A stretch of 64,000 nt of DNA, taken from NCBI GenBank assembly GCA_001038565.1, contig LFJO01000005.1, positions 859,664 to 923,663 of the forward strand. Direction: 5' to 3'. This DNA comes from Alkalihalobacillus pseudalcaliphilus (GTDB taxonomy: Bacteria; Bacillota; Bacilli; Bacillales; Bacillaceae_D). This document shows, in pieces, positions 18,494-27,173 of the stretch; within the stretch, counting starts at the first letter, position 1; every line of letters begins with the position of its first letter. The translations under genes were made by a program, and so were the position numbers. The notes under the pieces are model-generated. The model was given only the letters and a program-made list of their open reading frames with translations. It ran no database searches and was not told the DNA's origin.

Positions 18494-18550
18494 AAGTGCT
18501 TAATAATCGGCGTTTTTATAAAAAACTGCCCATTATTAGGCACTTTTTTT
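18494..18550 (+). terminator. intrinsic terminator between ablB and the kamA operon
   Basis: AAGTGCTTAATAAT (18494-18507) pairs with ATTATTAGGCACTT (about 18532-18545), followed by a T run. It separates the activator-acetyltransferase unit from the kamA unit. Confidence 0.85.
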
Positions 18551-18617
18551 GCGTTCATTTTTGAGTGCAAGGACAGGAGCAAATTTGGGTTTGATTGATT
18601 TTGGGCTTCATAGCAGA

Positions 18618-18629
18618 CCTAATTTTAGG
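18618..18629. promoter_or_regulatory. possible activator-binding dyad upstream of sigma-54 promoter
   Basis: CCTAATTTTAGG, a dyad with 5-bp arms about 80 bp upstream of the -24 element, inside a stretch bounded by AGCAG and CTGCT (18612-18654). It is a candidate upstream activating site for the RocR-like protein. Short and unproven. Confidence 0.3.
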
Positions 18630-18696
18630 ATTGGGCACCTGCTGAACCAATTAATCATATTCTATAGAAAGCACAGAACGGGGAGAACGTTTAATC

Positions 18697-18713
18697 TTGG
18701 CACGTTCTTTGCA
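18697..18713 (+). promoter_or_regulatory. sigma-54 (-24/-12) promoter of the kamA operon
   Basis: TTGGCACGTTCTTTGCA: GG at 18699-18700 and GC at 18711-18712 are 12 bp apart, matching the TTGGCACN4TTGCA consensus essentially perfectly. It lies 38 bp before the kamA start and directly downstream of a gene for a sigma-54 activator. SigL (RpoN) dependence of the operon is therefore a strong inference. Confidence 0.9.
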
Positions 18714-18750
18714 TTTATATAAGTGATGACAAACAAGGAGGTCATGAAGC

Positions 18751-20169
18751 ATGAAATCATTTGTTTATAAACCAAAAAGGGATTGGAAAGATATTGATTT
18801 GTGGAAAGATGTAACAGAAGAGCAATGGAATGATTGGTTATGGCAGTTAACACACACGATTCGTACGTTAGATGATTTGAAAAAGGTCATAAACTTAACG
18901 CCAGCTGAGGAGGCAGGGGTGAAAATTGCTACGAAAACTATACCATTAAATATTACCCCTTATTATGCATGGCTCATGAACCCAGATGATCCTCATTGCC
19001 CGGTGCGGATGCAGTCCGTTCCAATAGAATCTGAGCTTCATAAAACGAAATACGATATGGAAGACCCTTTAGAAGAGGATGAGGATTCTCCTGTACCTGG
19101 TTTAACTCATCGATATCCGGACCGTGTGTTATTTTTGGTGACAAATCAATGTTCGATGTATTGTCGCTATTGCACCAGAAGACGTTTTTCCGGACAAATT
19201 GGAATGGGTGTACCGAAAAAGCAGTTAGATGATGCGATTGCTTATATTCGAGCAACCCCTGAAGTTCGTGATGTTTTGATATCAGGTGGTGATGGGTTAT
19301 TAATAAATGATAACATCCTTGAATATATATTAAAGAACTTACGTGAAATTGAGCATGTTGAAATCATCCGTATTGGTACAAGGGCACCTGTTGTATTCCC
19401 GCAACGTATTACAGATAATCTTTGTGAAATTTTAAAGAAATATCATCCAGTTTGGTTAAATACGCATTTTAATACGTCTTTAGAGATAACAGAAGAATCT
19501 AAGTTGGCCTGTGAAAAGTTAGTTAATGCAGGGGTGCCAGTGGGCAATCAAGCTGTTATTTTAGCAGGAATCAATGATAGTGTCCGTATTATGAAAAAGC
19601 TGATGCATGATTTAGTTAAAATGCGTGTGCGACCTTATTATATTTATCAATGTGATTTATCAGAAGGAATTGGACATTTTAGAGCACCTATTTCAAAAGG
19701 GCTAGAAATAATTGAAGGTTTGCGTGGTCATATCAGTGGCTATGCTGTGCCAAATTTTGTCGTTGATGCTCCAGGTGGTGGTGGGAAAATTACCCTTCAA
19801 CCTAATTATCTAATATCACAAAGTCCAGATAAAGTCGTACTTCGAAACTTTGAAGGGGTTATCACCTCATATCCAGAGCCAGAACATTATGTCGCAGGAA
19901 GAGCTGATGCTTATTTTAATGAATTTTACCCTGCTGAGAAGGGACCAAAAGATTCAACGGGAGTATGGGAGCTATTATCTGACAAGAGAACGAGTATGAT
20001 CCCTCAATCTTTAGAGCGTATGGGTCGGAGAGAGAAATATGATTCAAACCCCGCACATAGCTCGTTAAAGGATAAACGTGAATTACGTGAAAAGTTAAAA
20101 GAGAAAAAATATAAAGCAGAGCAACAAAAAACACAGAAGAAGGAGGGGACTCCTGATGATCAAGTGTAA
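18751..20169 (+). CDS. ablA: L-lysine 2,3-aminomutase
   Basis: 472-aa radical SAM, PLP-dependent enzyme (KamA/AblA; B. subtilis KamA has nearly the same length). The radical SAM cluster motif CSMYCRYC gives Cys134, Cys138 and Cys141, followed by TRRRF; GGD near 178-180 and the PLP-lysine region VDAPGGGGKI near 340-350 are also present. It converts L-lysine to L-beta-lysine. AAGGAGG precedes ATG 18751. First gene after the sigma-54 promoter; its end overlaps the next small gene by 14 bp. The C-terminal 40 residues are charged and repetitive (KEKKYKAEQQKTQKK). Confidence 0.96.
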   Translation: MKSFVYKPKRDWKDIDLWKDVTEEQWNDWLWQLTHTIRTLDDLKKVINLTPAEEAGVKIATKTIPLNITPYYAWLMNPDDPHCPVRMQSVPIESELHKTKYDMEDPLEEDEDSPVPGLTHRYPDRVLFLVTNQCSMYCRYCTRRRFSGQIGMGVPKKQLDDAIAYIRATPEVRDVLISGGDGLLINDNILEYILKNLREIEHVEIIRIGTRAPVVFPQRITDNLCEILKKYHPVWLNTHFNTSLEITEESKLACEKLVNAGVPVGNQAVILAGINDSVRIMKKLMHDLVKMRVRPYYIYQCDLSEGIGHFRAPISKGLEIIEGLRGHISGYAVPNFVVDAPGGGGKITLQPNYLISQSPDKVVLRNFEGVITSYPEPEHYVAGRADAYFNEFYPAEKGPKDSTGVWELLSDKRTSMIPQSLERMGRREKYDSNPAHSSLKDKRELREKLKEKKYKAEQQKTQKKEGTPDDQV

Positions 20170-20431
20170 TTGGTGTGACCAGATTGCTGCGAAGGAAATA
20201 ATGGACTCCGTTTTTTGGGAGCTTCCTAGTGGTCTGCGAGCGATTGAAATTAAAGCGACGCCAACTATTTGTTGCGAGGCGTGTTCGATGGTATATCAAC
20301 AGGATGAAATCGTTGAGGAAATCGAAGACCAACTTATGCTCATAAAAAGCGATGAGCTTCCCACAAGTATCACTTATCGTGAATTAATGGAAATACCGAA
20401 ATTATTAAAAAAGAATTATTTTCGCTTCTAG
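20156..20431 (+). CDS. YokU-like small zinc-finger protein
   Basis: 91 aa with two Cys pairs, CNWC (4-7) and CEAC (40-43), in the YgiT/MqsA-type zinc-ribbon pattern; no helix-turn-helix follows, so it is not a complete antitoxin. The second half is acidic. It resembles what is annotated as YokU family in bacilli, which sits next to kamA. It starts inside the last codons of kamA with GGAGG ahead, implying coupled translation. A function in metal delivery or protection of the radical SAM enzyme is possible but unproven. Confidence 0.7.
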   Translation: MIKCNWCDQIAAKEIMDSVFWELPSGLRAIEIKATPTICCEACSMVYQQDEIVEEIEDQLMLIKSDELPTSITYRELMEIPKLLKKNYFRF

Positions 20432-20477
20432 GTAGTACGTAACGAAGTAAGGAAATGATGACACAGGGGGTGTCCTT

Positions 20478-21830
20478 ATGGCGAATTCATATCTCATTAA
20501 ACCAGATTTTCAAAAAACGTATGCGGAAATTACGCATGGAAAAGGTGTATTTCTCTATGATGTAGATGGAAAAGCGTATTTAGATGCTTCGTCTGGTGCT
20601 GTAACAGCTTCGCTCGGTCATGGTGTGACTGCTATCAGAAAAGCGATACATGAACAATTAAAAAAAGTAAGTTTTGTCTATCGCTCTCAATTCACAACCG
20701 CAGCTGCCGAAAGGTTGGCAGCGACTATTAATGAGAAAATGCCAACTAACACGCCCTATTATTCTTTTTTTGTCAATAGTGGGTCTGAAGCAACTGAAAC
20801 AGCAATGAAAATAGCGATTCAATATTGGCAAGACAGGAATCAGCCGACTAAGACGTTTATTTTATCTCGTTGGTTTAGTTATCATGGTATAACAATGGGG
20901 GCACTTTCGATGTCAGGTCATCTAAAAAGACGCGAGAGATTTTCCTCTTTGTTAGAAAAATACCCTCAAGTTGAAGCACCATACTGTTATCGATGTCCTT
21001 ATCAATTAAGCTATCCTACCTGTCAATTAAAGTGTGCACAAGAATTAGAGACCGTTATTCAACGAGTAGGGGCGAAACAAATTGCAGCATTTATTGTAGA
21101 GCCTGTCGTGGGTGCAGCTGGTTGTGCCATCACACCACCTAGAGGTTATTATGAAAAAATTAAAGAGCTTTGTGAAAAATACGAGATTTTATTGATAGCT
21201 GATGAAGTCATGACAGGTGCGTATCGAACGGGTCCTTTCCTAGCCTTAGAACATTGGGGTGTAGAAGCTGATATCGTTACTTTAGGGAAAGGTCTCGCGG
21301 CAGGTTATGCAACGATTGCTGCTGCTGTTATCTCTGAAGAAATCTATCAAACAATAGGTCATCATTCGAAAATCATTATGAGTGGGCATACACACAGTGC
21401 CAATCCTTTAGCGTGTGCTACCGCCCTAGCAGTTTTGCAATATGGTCAAGAAGAAAATTTTTCGGAAAAAGTCAAAAGAAAAGGACACTATTTAAAACGA
21501 CAGCTCCAACACTTAGCTGAAAGACATTCGTTTATTGGGGAAATAAGAGGGGTTGGCTTATTACTTGGTGTAGAGCTTGTGCAAGATCGAAAATCAAAGT
21601 CCATGTTCCCCCGTCATATCCTTCTATTAGAGAAATTAATTACGATTGCAGAAGAACATGGTTTACTGCTTTATCCAGGTAGCTGTGGTAATGGCTTGGA
21701 GGGGGATGGTTTCTTAATAGCACCACCGTTTACGATTACGTATGCAGAAATGCATGTGCTAACAGCCAAACTGCAAAGCACTTTTACAGAATTAGAAAGA
21801 GTTTTGAAAGAGGAGGGTATTTATGAATAA
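20478..21830 (+). CDS. yodT: class III PLP aminotransferase, YodT-like
   Basis: 450 aa, fold type I aminotransferase. The Schiff-base Lys is K271 in TLGKGLAAGY; the PLP-ring Asp is D242 in ADEVMTG; the phosphate-binding SGSEATE is at 101-107. A four-Cys segment (CYRCP ... TCQLKC, 170-186) occurs in related members of the class. In B. subtilis the homologue YodT is encoded with kamA. Expected role: transamination of beta-lysine or its acetylated form to a beta-keto acid, feeding the CoA transferase encoded next. GGGGGTG lies ahead of the ATG; it overlaps the next gene by 8 bp. Confidence 0.88.
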   Translation: MANSYLIKPDFQKTYAEITHGKGVFLYDVDGKAYLDASSGAVTASLGHGVTAIRKAIHEQLKKVSFVYRSQFTTAAAERLAATINEKMPTNTPYYSFFVNSGSEATETAMKIAIQYWQDRNQPTKTFILSRWFSYHGITMGALSMSGHLKRRERFSSLLEKYPQVEAPYCYRCPYQLSYPTCQLKCAQELETVIQRVGAKQIAAFIVEPVVGAAGCAITPPRGYYEKIKELCEKYEILLIADEVMTGAYRTGPFLALEHWGVEADIVTLGKGLAAGYATIAAAVISEEIYQTIGHHSKIIMSGHTHSANPLACATALAVLQYGQEENFSEKVKRKGHYLKRQLQHLAERHSFIGEIRGVGLLLGVELVQDRKSKSMFPRHILLLEKLITIAEEHGLLLYPGSCGNGLEGDGFLIAPPFTITYAEMHVLTAKLQSTFTELERVLKEEGIYE

Positions 21831-22503
21831 AGTATGTGAACTTGATGAGATTTTTCCTGTTCTTAAAAAAGCTCAAACGATTATGTATAGTGGTTTTGGA
21901 GGTATTGGCAATCCACCATTACTCGTGAAGGTCTTAGCAGACATTGACTTATCAGCCGTTACGTTAATTGGGAATGATGCTGCCTTTCCGACGATTGGAA
22001 TAGGGCCTGTCATTGCTAATAAAAAGGTAAAAAAGTTAATTACATCACATATCGGTTCTAACCCTATAGCAGGCCAAAAGATGATTTCTGGTGAGCTTGA
22101 AATTGAGTTTTCACCTCAAGGAATATTAATGGAACGAATTAGGGCAGGCGGTAGTGGTATAGCCGCAGTGCTAAGCGATATTTGTTATGCCGAAGCTTTA
22201 AATCAACCAGTTGAAACAATGAGATGGCAAAATCAAGATTATTTCATTGAGCCAGCTCTAACTGCTGATGTCGCGATTATTTATGCTAAAAAAGCCGACC
22301 GTTTTGGGAATTTAATGTACGAGGCAACCGCACGAAATACGGCACCACTTATGGCAATGGCTGCCGAGCAGGTAATCGTTGAGGTAGAAGAGATGGTGGA
22401 TGTCGGGGAGTTAAATCCTGAGCATATTATGACACCTGGTTTATTTGTTACACATCTTGTTCAAAGTCAAGGCATTGATTGGAGGTGGGCATGGGAGGCA
22501 TGA
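21823..22503 (+). CDS. yodS: CoA transferase subunit A, YodS-like
   Basis: 226 aa, family I CoA transferase alpha subunit, related to ScoA/AtoD but of the YodS type. The glycine-rich opening SGFGGIGNPP (24-33) and GSNPIAGQKM are typical. It pairs with the YodR-like subunit encoded next; the genes overlap by 13 bp. Together they would move CoA from acetyl-CoA or succinyl-CoA onto the keto acid derived from beta-lysine so that thiolytic cleavage can follow. No thiolase is encoded in the window. Confidence 0.88.
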   Translation: MNKVCELDEIFPVLKKAQTIMYSGFGGIGNPPLLVKVLADIDLSAVTLIGNDAAFPTIGIGPVIANKKVKKLITSHIGSNPIAGQKMISGELEIEFSPQGILMERIRAGGSGIAAVLSDICYAEALNQPVETMRWQNQDYFIEPALTADVAIIYAKKADRFGNLMYEATARNTAPLMAMAAEQVIVEVEEMVDVGELNPEHIMTPGLFVTHLVQSQGIDWRWAWEA

Positions 22504-23147
22504 TCAAAGAGAACATGGCGAAAAGAGCGGAACAAGAAATTCAATCAGGGATGATTGTCAATTTAGGGATTGGCATTCCTTCTCTTGTTGCTAACTACAT
22601 TCAACAAGATAAACATGTTTTTTTACATGCAGAGAATGGTCTATTAGGTATGGGCGTTCGCCCTAAGCAAGGGGAAGAGGATCCGATGATTTGTCATGCT
22701 GGTGGTCTTCCTGTCACTTTACGAAAAGGGGCTTCTTTTTTTGATAGTGCGACGGCTTTTGCGATGATTCGTTCTGGTAAAATCGACATGGCGATATTAG
22801 GAGGACTAGAAGTTAGTGCCCAAGGTGATTTAGCGAATTGGTTAGTTCCAGGAAAAAAAGTACCAGGGATAGGAGGGGCCATTGAACTTGCACAAAAAGC
22901 AAAACGTATTATTGTTTTAATGAGCCATACGAACAAATTCGGTCAACCTAAAATCGTTAAACAATGCACATACCCTCTCACCGCAGCTTCTTGTGTACAA
23001 ATGATCATAACAGAACGTGCTGTTTTTACAATAAAAGATAAACAGCTTATTTTAAAAGAAATCTTTGCTCCATATACTTTAGAAGAAGTAACCGCTTCAA
23101 CAGAAGCAAGCTTTCTAATGGATTCTAGCATTTATGGGGGGAGTTGA
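22491..23147 (+). CDS. yodR: CoA transferase subunit B, YodR-like
   Basis: 218 aa, beta subunit of a family I CoA transferase. GIGIPS at 26-31 and the catalytic Glu in HAENGLLG (Glu48) are present. The frame is open from TTG 22479, but GGAGG at 22481-22485 places the start at ATG 22491. Overlaps the alpha-subunit gene, and its stop immediately precedes the ATG of the M20 hydrolase, so the whole set is tightly coupled. Confidence 0.88.
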   Translation: MGGMIKENMAKRAEQEIQSGMIVNLGIGIPSLVANYIQQDKHVFLHAENGLLGMGVRPKQGEEDPMICHAGGLPVTLRKGASFFDSATAFAMIRSGKIDMAILGGLEVSAQGDLANWLVPGKKVPGIGGAIELAQKAKRIIVLMSHTNKFGQPKIVKQCTYPLTAASCVQMIITERAVFTIKDKQLILKEIFAPYTLEEVTASTEASFLMDSSIYGGS

Positions 23148-24413
23148 ATGAATAAACAAATTGAAAAATTACTGGAAGTCCATCAGCAATCATTTGTTCA
23201 ACATCTCTGTCAATTAGTTAATTATGAATCGACTTACCAAAATGAATGGCAAGCCCAACAATATATCAACATGTTATTAACGGAGTTAGAAATGGATATT
23301 GATTGGTTTGAACCAGATGTTAATGAGTTAATGAAACATGAGGCATTCGTTTCCACTAGAGATCAATTTGAGCGGAGTCCTAATGTGATTGGGGTATGGA
23401 AAGGGGAGGGAGGAGGTCGCTCGTTACTGTTAAATAGTCATATTGATGTAGTGCCAGGTGGTGACCTACGGCAATGGAAGACAGCTCCGTTCCAAGCTTA
23501 CTTTGATGGCGAGCGGGTTTTCGGTCGTGGTACGACGGATATGAAGGGCGGGACAATTTCTTTATTATTAGCTCTTAAAGTCATAAAAGAGTTGAACGTC
23601 CGTTTGAAAGGAAACCTCATCTTCCAAAGTGTCGTGGATGAAGAATGTGGAGGTGCTGGAACATTAGCGGCAACTTTAAAAGGTTATCAAGCGGATGCCG
23701 CACTTATCCCAGAGCCAACCAAATTGAAGATTTTTCCTCTTCAACAAGGTTCCCTTTGGTTCCGAATTAAGGTAACAGGCAGGGCGGCACATGGTGGTAC
23801 TCGATATGATGGTGTGTCAGCAATCGATAAAGCTTACGTAGTTATTGAGCAGCTCAAAATGTTAGAAAAGCGTCGTAATGAACAAATTCATCATCCTTTA
23901 TATGAACATATTCCGATTCCCATTCCAATAAACATTGGGAAAATCTCTGGTGGAGACTGGCCATCGATGGTACCAGATCACGTAATCATCGAAGGAAGGT
24001 ATGGCGTTTTTTTTGAAGAAACGATAGAAGAAGCGAAAGAAGTTTTTGAGCAAATCCTTCATCCGTCGATGTTCTTAGATCCGTGGTTTATTGAACATCC
24101 TTTGGCTGTTGAATGGTTTGGGGCTCAGTGGATGCCAGGTAGTATTAATATGGATCACCCCTTTCTCCATGTCATAAAAGATACAGTGATGAAGGTATCT
24201 GGTCAAAAAGCAAAAGTCGAAGCAGCCCCGTGGGCCACAGATGCTGGTGTTCTTTATCAAGTCGGTCATATTCCAACCGTCGTTTATGGTCCTGGTACGA
24301 CAGAGCTAGCTCATTATCCGAATGAATCGATTGAAGTAAAAGCAATGGTTGAAGCGGCTAAAGTATTCGTGCATTTAATTTTACGTTGGTGTGAATTTGA
24401 AACTGATAGTTAA
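23148..24413 (+). CDS. yodQ: M20-family deacylase/peptidase, YodQ-like
   Basis: 421-aa metallohydrolase of the ArgE/DapE family. Metal ligands: His98 and Asp100 in NSHIDVVPGG, Asp131 in GRGTTDMKGG, and the Glu pair in VDEECGG (165-166); dimerisation domain at about 190-310. The B. subtilis homologue YodQ is part of the kamA operon. In this pathway it may remove the N-acetyl group added by AblB, after or before the transamination step (inference). GGGGGGAG stands ahead of the ATG, directly after the yodR stop. No terminator was seen after it. Confidence 0.88.
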   Translation: MNKQIEKLLEVHQQSFVQHLCQLVNYESTYQNEWQAQQYINMLLTELEMDIDWFEPDVNELMKHEAFVSTRDQFERSPNVIGVWKGEGGGRSLLLNSHIDVVPGGDLRQWKTAPFQAYFDGERVFGRGTTDMKGGTISLLLALKVIKELNVRLKGNLIFQSVVDEECGGAGTLAATLKGYQADAALIPEPTKLKIFPLQQGSLWFRIKVTGRAAHGGTRYDGVSAIDKAYVVIEQLKMLEKRRNEQIHHPLYEHIPIPIPINIGKISGGDWPSMVPDHVIIEGRYGVFFEETIEEAKEVFEQILHPSMFLDPWFIEHPLAVEWFGAQWMPGSINMDHPFLHVIKDTVMKVSGQKAKVEAAPWATDAGVLYQVGHIPTVVYGPGTTELAHYPNESIEVKAMVEAAKVFVHLILRWCEFETDS

Positions 24414-24488
24414 GTAGATGTTTCTTGCTAGAACCCTAGTTATCTCGTTATAATGATATAATGTGTAACTAGGATTGGAGCTGAAACA

Positions 24489-25244
24489 GTGAAATTAGTC
24501 TCATGGAACGTTAATGGTATTCGTGCATGTGTGAAAAAAGGATTTTTAGATTATTTTCATGAGGTAGACGCAGATATTTTTGCGATTCAGGAAACAAAAT
24601 GTCAACGAGAGCAAATTGAATTAGCATTAAACGGGTATCAACAATATTGGAATGATGCAAAAAGAAAAGGCTATTCGGGTACAGCTGTGTTTACGAAGGA
24701 GACACCCTTATCCGTACAGTATGGCATTGGTGAAGAGTTAATCGACCTTGAAGGGCGTGTCATTACACTTGAATTTGAAAGCTTTTATTTTGTTACGTGT
24801 TACACGCCTAACTCGAAACGCGATTTATCAAGGCTTGACTATCGTCTACAATGGGAGGATTACTTCCTCGCATTTCTTAAAAAGCTAGAATTGTTGAAAC
24901 CAGTTATCCTTGCAGGAGATTTGAATGTTGCTCATACAGAGCAAGATATAAAAAACTCAAAATCTAATATTGGGAACTCAGGTTTCACATTTGAAGAAAG
25001 AGAAAAAATGACACGGATGCTTAATAGCGGTTTTGTCGATAGCTTCCGTTCAATACATGCAAATGTAGCAGATAGATTCAGCTGGTGGTCATACATGAAT
25101 AAAGTGAGGGAAAGGAATATTGGCTGGAGAATCGATTATTTTATCCTCTCATCCATTTTACAAGGTACAATAAAAACGGCCGATATTCATGACCATATCC
25201 TAGGAAGTGACCATTGCCCCGTTGTCCTTGAACTAGAAATATAA
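24489..25244 (+). CDS. exoA: exodeoxyribonuclease III / AP endonuclease
   Basis: 251 aa, the length of B. subtilis ExoA. Active-site residues are in place: Asn7 in WNVNG, Glu35 in IQETK, Asp and Asn in AGDLNVAH (near 148-154) and the final Asp-His in GSDHCPV (near 241-245). It cleaves DNA at abasic sites in base excision repair, in Bacillus including spore germination. It starts with GTG 24489 after TTGGAG. Monocistronic with its own terminator. Confidence 0.95.
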   Translation: MKLVSWNVNGIRACVKKGFLDYFHEVDADIFAIQETKCQREQIELALNGYQQYWNDAKRKGYSGTAVFTKETPLSVQYGIGEELIDLEGRVITLEFESFYFVTCYTPNSKRDLSRLDYRLQWEDYFLAFLKKLELLKPVILAGDLNVAHTEQDIKNSKSNIGNSGFTFEEREKMTRMLNSGFVDSFRSIHANVADRFSWWSYMNKVRERNIGWRIDYFILSSILQGTIKTADIHDHILGSDHCPVVLELEI

Positions 25245-25252
25245 ATAAAATC

Positions 25253-25292
25253 AAAGCAAGGAAAGAAAACTAACTCTTTCTTTGCTTTTTTC
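25253..25292 (+). terminator. intrinsic terminator after exoA
   Basis: AAAGCAAGGAAAGA pairs with TCTTTCTTTGCTTT, ending in six T. Confidence 0.9.
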
Positions 25293-25456
25293 GATCACGT
25301 AAGTATTACTCCCGCATAAGCCTAAAGGACTAAACAAAAACTAGAACATGGCTAATCTAGGAATGTTCAAAAACGATTAAATAACAATGTACACTTTTGT
25401 ATGGGCAAAAGCATGTCAGTTAATCGAGGGAAAAAGGTGAGTAACTACACGTAAAG

Positions 25457-25562
25457 AAAGTAACAATATAAGCCGAGTAAAAGCATTGCTATGTTGTAGG
25501 AAAAGCAAAGAAGTAACAACATAAGTGGGGTCAAAGGAGTAATATGTTGTAGGAAAGTGTTT
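25457..25562 (+). repeat. tandem array B: two 53-bp units
   Basis: Two diverged units start at about 25457 and 25510. Each begins AAGTAACAAYATAAG and ends TATGTTGTAGGAAA, so that ACAACATA and TATGTTGT can pair within a unit. The period equals that of array A, the sequence does not. The preceding GAGTAACTACACG resembles the edge of array C at 46506. A weak single relative may lie at 5945-6000. Confidence 0.75.
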
Positions 25563-25609
25563 GCTATCCTCATCCACCATTGACGACAAACTACGGCACT
25601 TCCTTTACA

Positions 25610-25875
25610 GTTTCACTCTTTACTATGGGCTCTTTATTCAATTTGATTTTGTTCTTTTTCATTTTAAAAGAATAGTGTTGAATTGTTTTTTTTTGAACTT
25701 AAGAATTTACGGTAACCCAGCGGACGAAAATATGCGGAGACTCCCGCGGGACGTAGTGGCAGAGCCGAAATCCACTAGCGAAGCTAGTTAGTTCGGCGCC
25801 ACCCCGCAGGACGCGAAGCATAATTTCGGTAGCGACGATTAACGCTCCATGTTCTCACAAACTTTCATACAAAAA
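25610..25875 (+). repeat. dispersed element copy R2
   Basis: Complete copy: AT-rich block (TTCAATTTGATTTTGTTCTT), then AACCCAGCGGAC, CTCCCGCGGGAC, the central hairpin at 25756-25802 (GTGGC/GCCAC, GCCGAA/TTCGGC, ACTAGC/GCTAGT), CCCGCAGGACGCG and the right end CTCACAAACTTTCATAC. Nearly identical to R5 at 46595-46850. Confidence 0.85.
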
Positions 25876-26101
25876 ACTCAAAAATCAAGCAGGAGATTCA
25901 CGGAAAATACCGTATTATTATAATAAATAACAGGGAAGGAGGCACAGGACTAAAGTAGTCTAAAGAATAACCTCTCCATACAAAACCAAAAGAATCTCCC
26001 TTCATACAAATGAGACCTACAAAACCTACCTCTTTCAATTTTGTCAACCATCTATCATTTGTTTTTTCCATCCATACTGTGATAAGGTAGCTTCAAAAAG
26101 A
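25876..26101. other. intergenic region without recognisable gene
   Basis: AT-rich and non-coding in all frames; carries GGAAGGAGG near 25934 without an open frame after it, and presumably the promoter of the PAP2 gene. Nothing else is recognised. Confidence 0.5.
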
Positions 26102-26734
26102 GTGATAACCTTGTCAAAATCCCAGACCTTCTTATTTTATACAAGCACTTTCATCTTTTTGATCATGACGATTCTAGTAATGACACAAGAAGAACTCTAT
26201 ATGGATAACCTACTATTTAAATTAACTTTATCCCTAGAAAATTCCTTCACAAATGAACTATTCGTTTTAATTACAGAACTAGGCTCTAAAACGTTTCTAA
26301 TTGTAGGAACCATCGTATTGTCCATTGTCTTCCTTCTGCTAAAAAAGAGGCAGGATGCCTTGGTTTTGGGCTGTCTTATGATAGGAGGAAGTTGCCTTAA
26401 TTTATTGTTAAAAGCTGTTTTTTCACGAGAACGACCAGAAGTGATCATGATGTATGATGGATTTGGTTATAGTTATCCAAGTAACCATTCCATGATGTCT
26501 TTTCTACTCTACGGGTTTCTCATTTATTTCATTGGGAAACATTTTCACAAAAATAGCGTGACAATTCTTATTCAAATCCTGATAGCTTTACTGATAGTCC
26601 TTATAGGTTTTAGTCGAATTTATTTAGGTGTTCATTATGCTTCCGATGTATGGGGAGGGTTTGCTTTAGCGGCAATGATGCTCATTATGGCAGATGTTGT
26701 GAGAGAACATTTTAATAGGAGGAACATACATTGA
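26102..26734 (+). CDS. PAP2-family membrane phosphatase
   Basis: 210 aa, about six membrane helices, with the three lipid phosphate phosphatase motifs: KAVFSRERP (near 110-118), PSNH (near 126-129) and SRIYLGVHYASD (near 168-180), holding the catalytic His pair and the Asp. Substrate is probably undecaprenyl pyrophosphate or a phosphatidyl phosphate at the outer membrane face; the two cannot be separated by eye. Start is GTG 26102 or TTG 26111; the ribosome binding site is weak. Overlaps the next gene by 4 bp. Confidence 0.88.
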   Translation: MITLSKSQTFLFYTSTFIFLIMTILVMTQEELYMDNLLFKLTLSLENSFTNELFVLITELGSKTFLIVGTIVLSIVFLLLKKRQDALVLGCLMIGGSCLNLLLKAVFSRERPEVIMMYDGFGYSYPSNHSMMSFLLYGFLIYFIGKHFHKNSVTILIQILIALLIVLIGFSRIYLGVHYASDVWGGFALAAMMLIMADVVREHFNRRNIH

Positions 26735-26949
26735 CGGAATTTAAATATGATATTATTAAAAGCATTGGTACGATTTCTGAAAGTCCAAAAGGCTGGAAGA
26801 GAGAACTGAATTGGATTAGTTGGAATGGGCGAGACCCGAAATATGATATACGTGATTGGTCGCCTGACCATGTCAAAATGGGAAAGGGAATGACGTTTAC
26901 GAAAGAGGAATTACTAGAATTAAAAAAGCTATTAACAAGTTCTGATTAA
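26731..26949 (+). CDS. YdbC/PC4-domain single-strand nucleic-acid-binding protein
   Basis: 72 aa covering one PC4-like domain. Diagnostic residues: LNWISWNGRDPKYDIRDWSP (26-45), closely matching bacterial YdbC proteins, which bind single-stranded DNA as dimers. The start is TTG 26731 with AGGAGG 8 nt upstream, overlapping the phosphatase stop. A terminator follows. Biological role unknown. Confidence 0.85.
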   Translation: MTEFKYDIIKSIGTISESPKGWKRELNWISWNGRDPKYDIRDWSPDHVKMGKGMTFTKEELLELKKLLTSSD

Positions 26950-26957
26950 CGTGATGT

Positions 26958-26994
26958 AACAAGATTGGTCAATATCGGCCAATCTTGTTTTTTT
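26958..26994 (+). terminator. intrinsic terminator after YdbC-like gene
   Basis: AACAAGATTGG (26958-26968) pairs with CCAATCTTGTT, followed by seven T. Confidence 0.92.
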
Positions 26995-27173
26995 ATAAGG
27001 TGGTTCATTAGAGCTATGTCTAAAAGAGTAAAAATTTCTAATAGTATATAATTATTAGTAGCTTAAGCTCATTTTGAACGTTTAATCAATGATTTGTATA
27101 AATTCAACAAATTTTATATTGGTTGTAAAGGATATGTATTTAAAAGAAACTACTTTAAGGAGGACTTTGGTTG

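Noticed and set aside
25561..25791. 76-codon frame after array B
   Set aside because: It spans the left part of element R2 and has no ribosome binding site.
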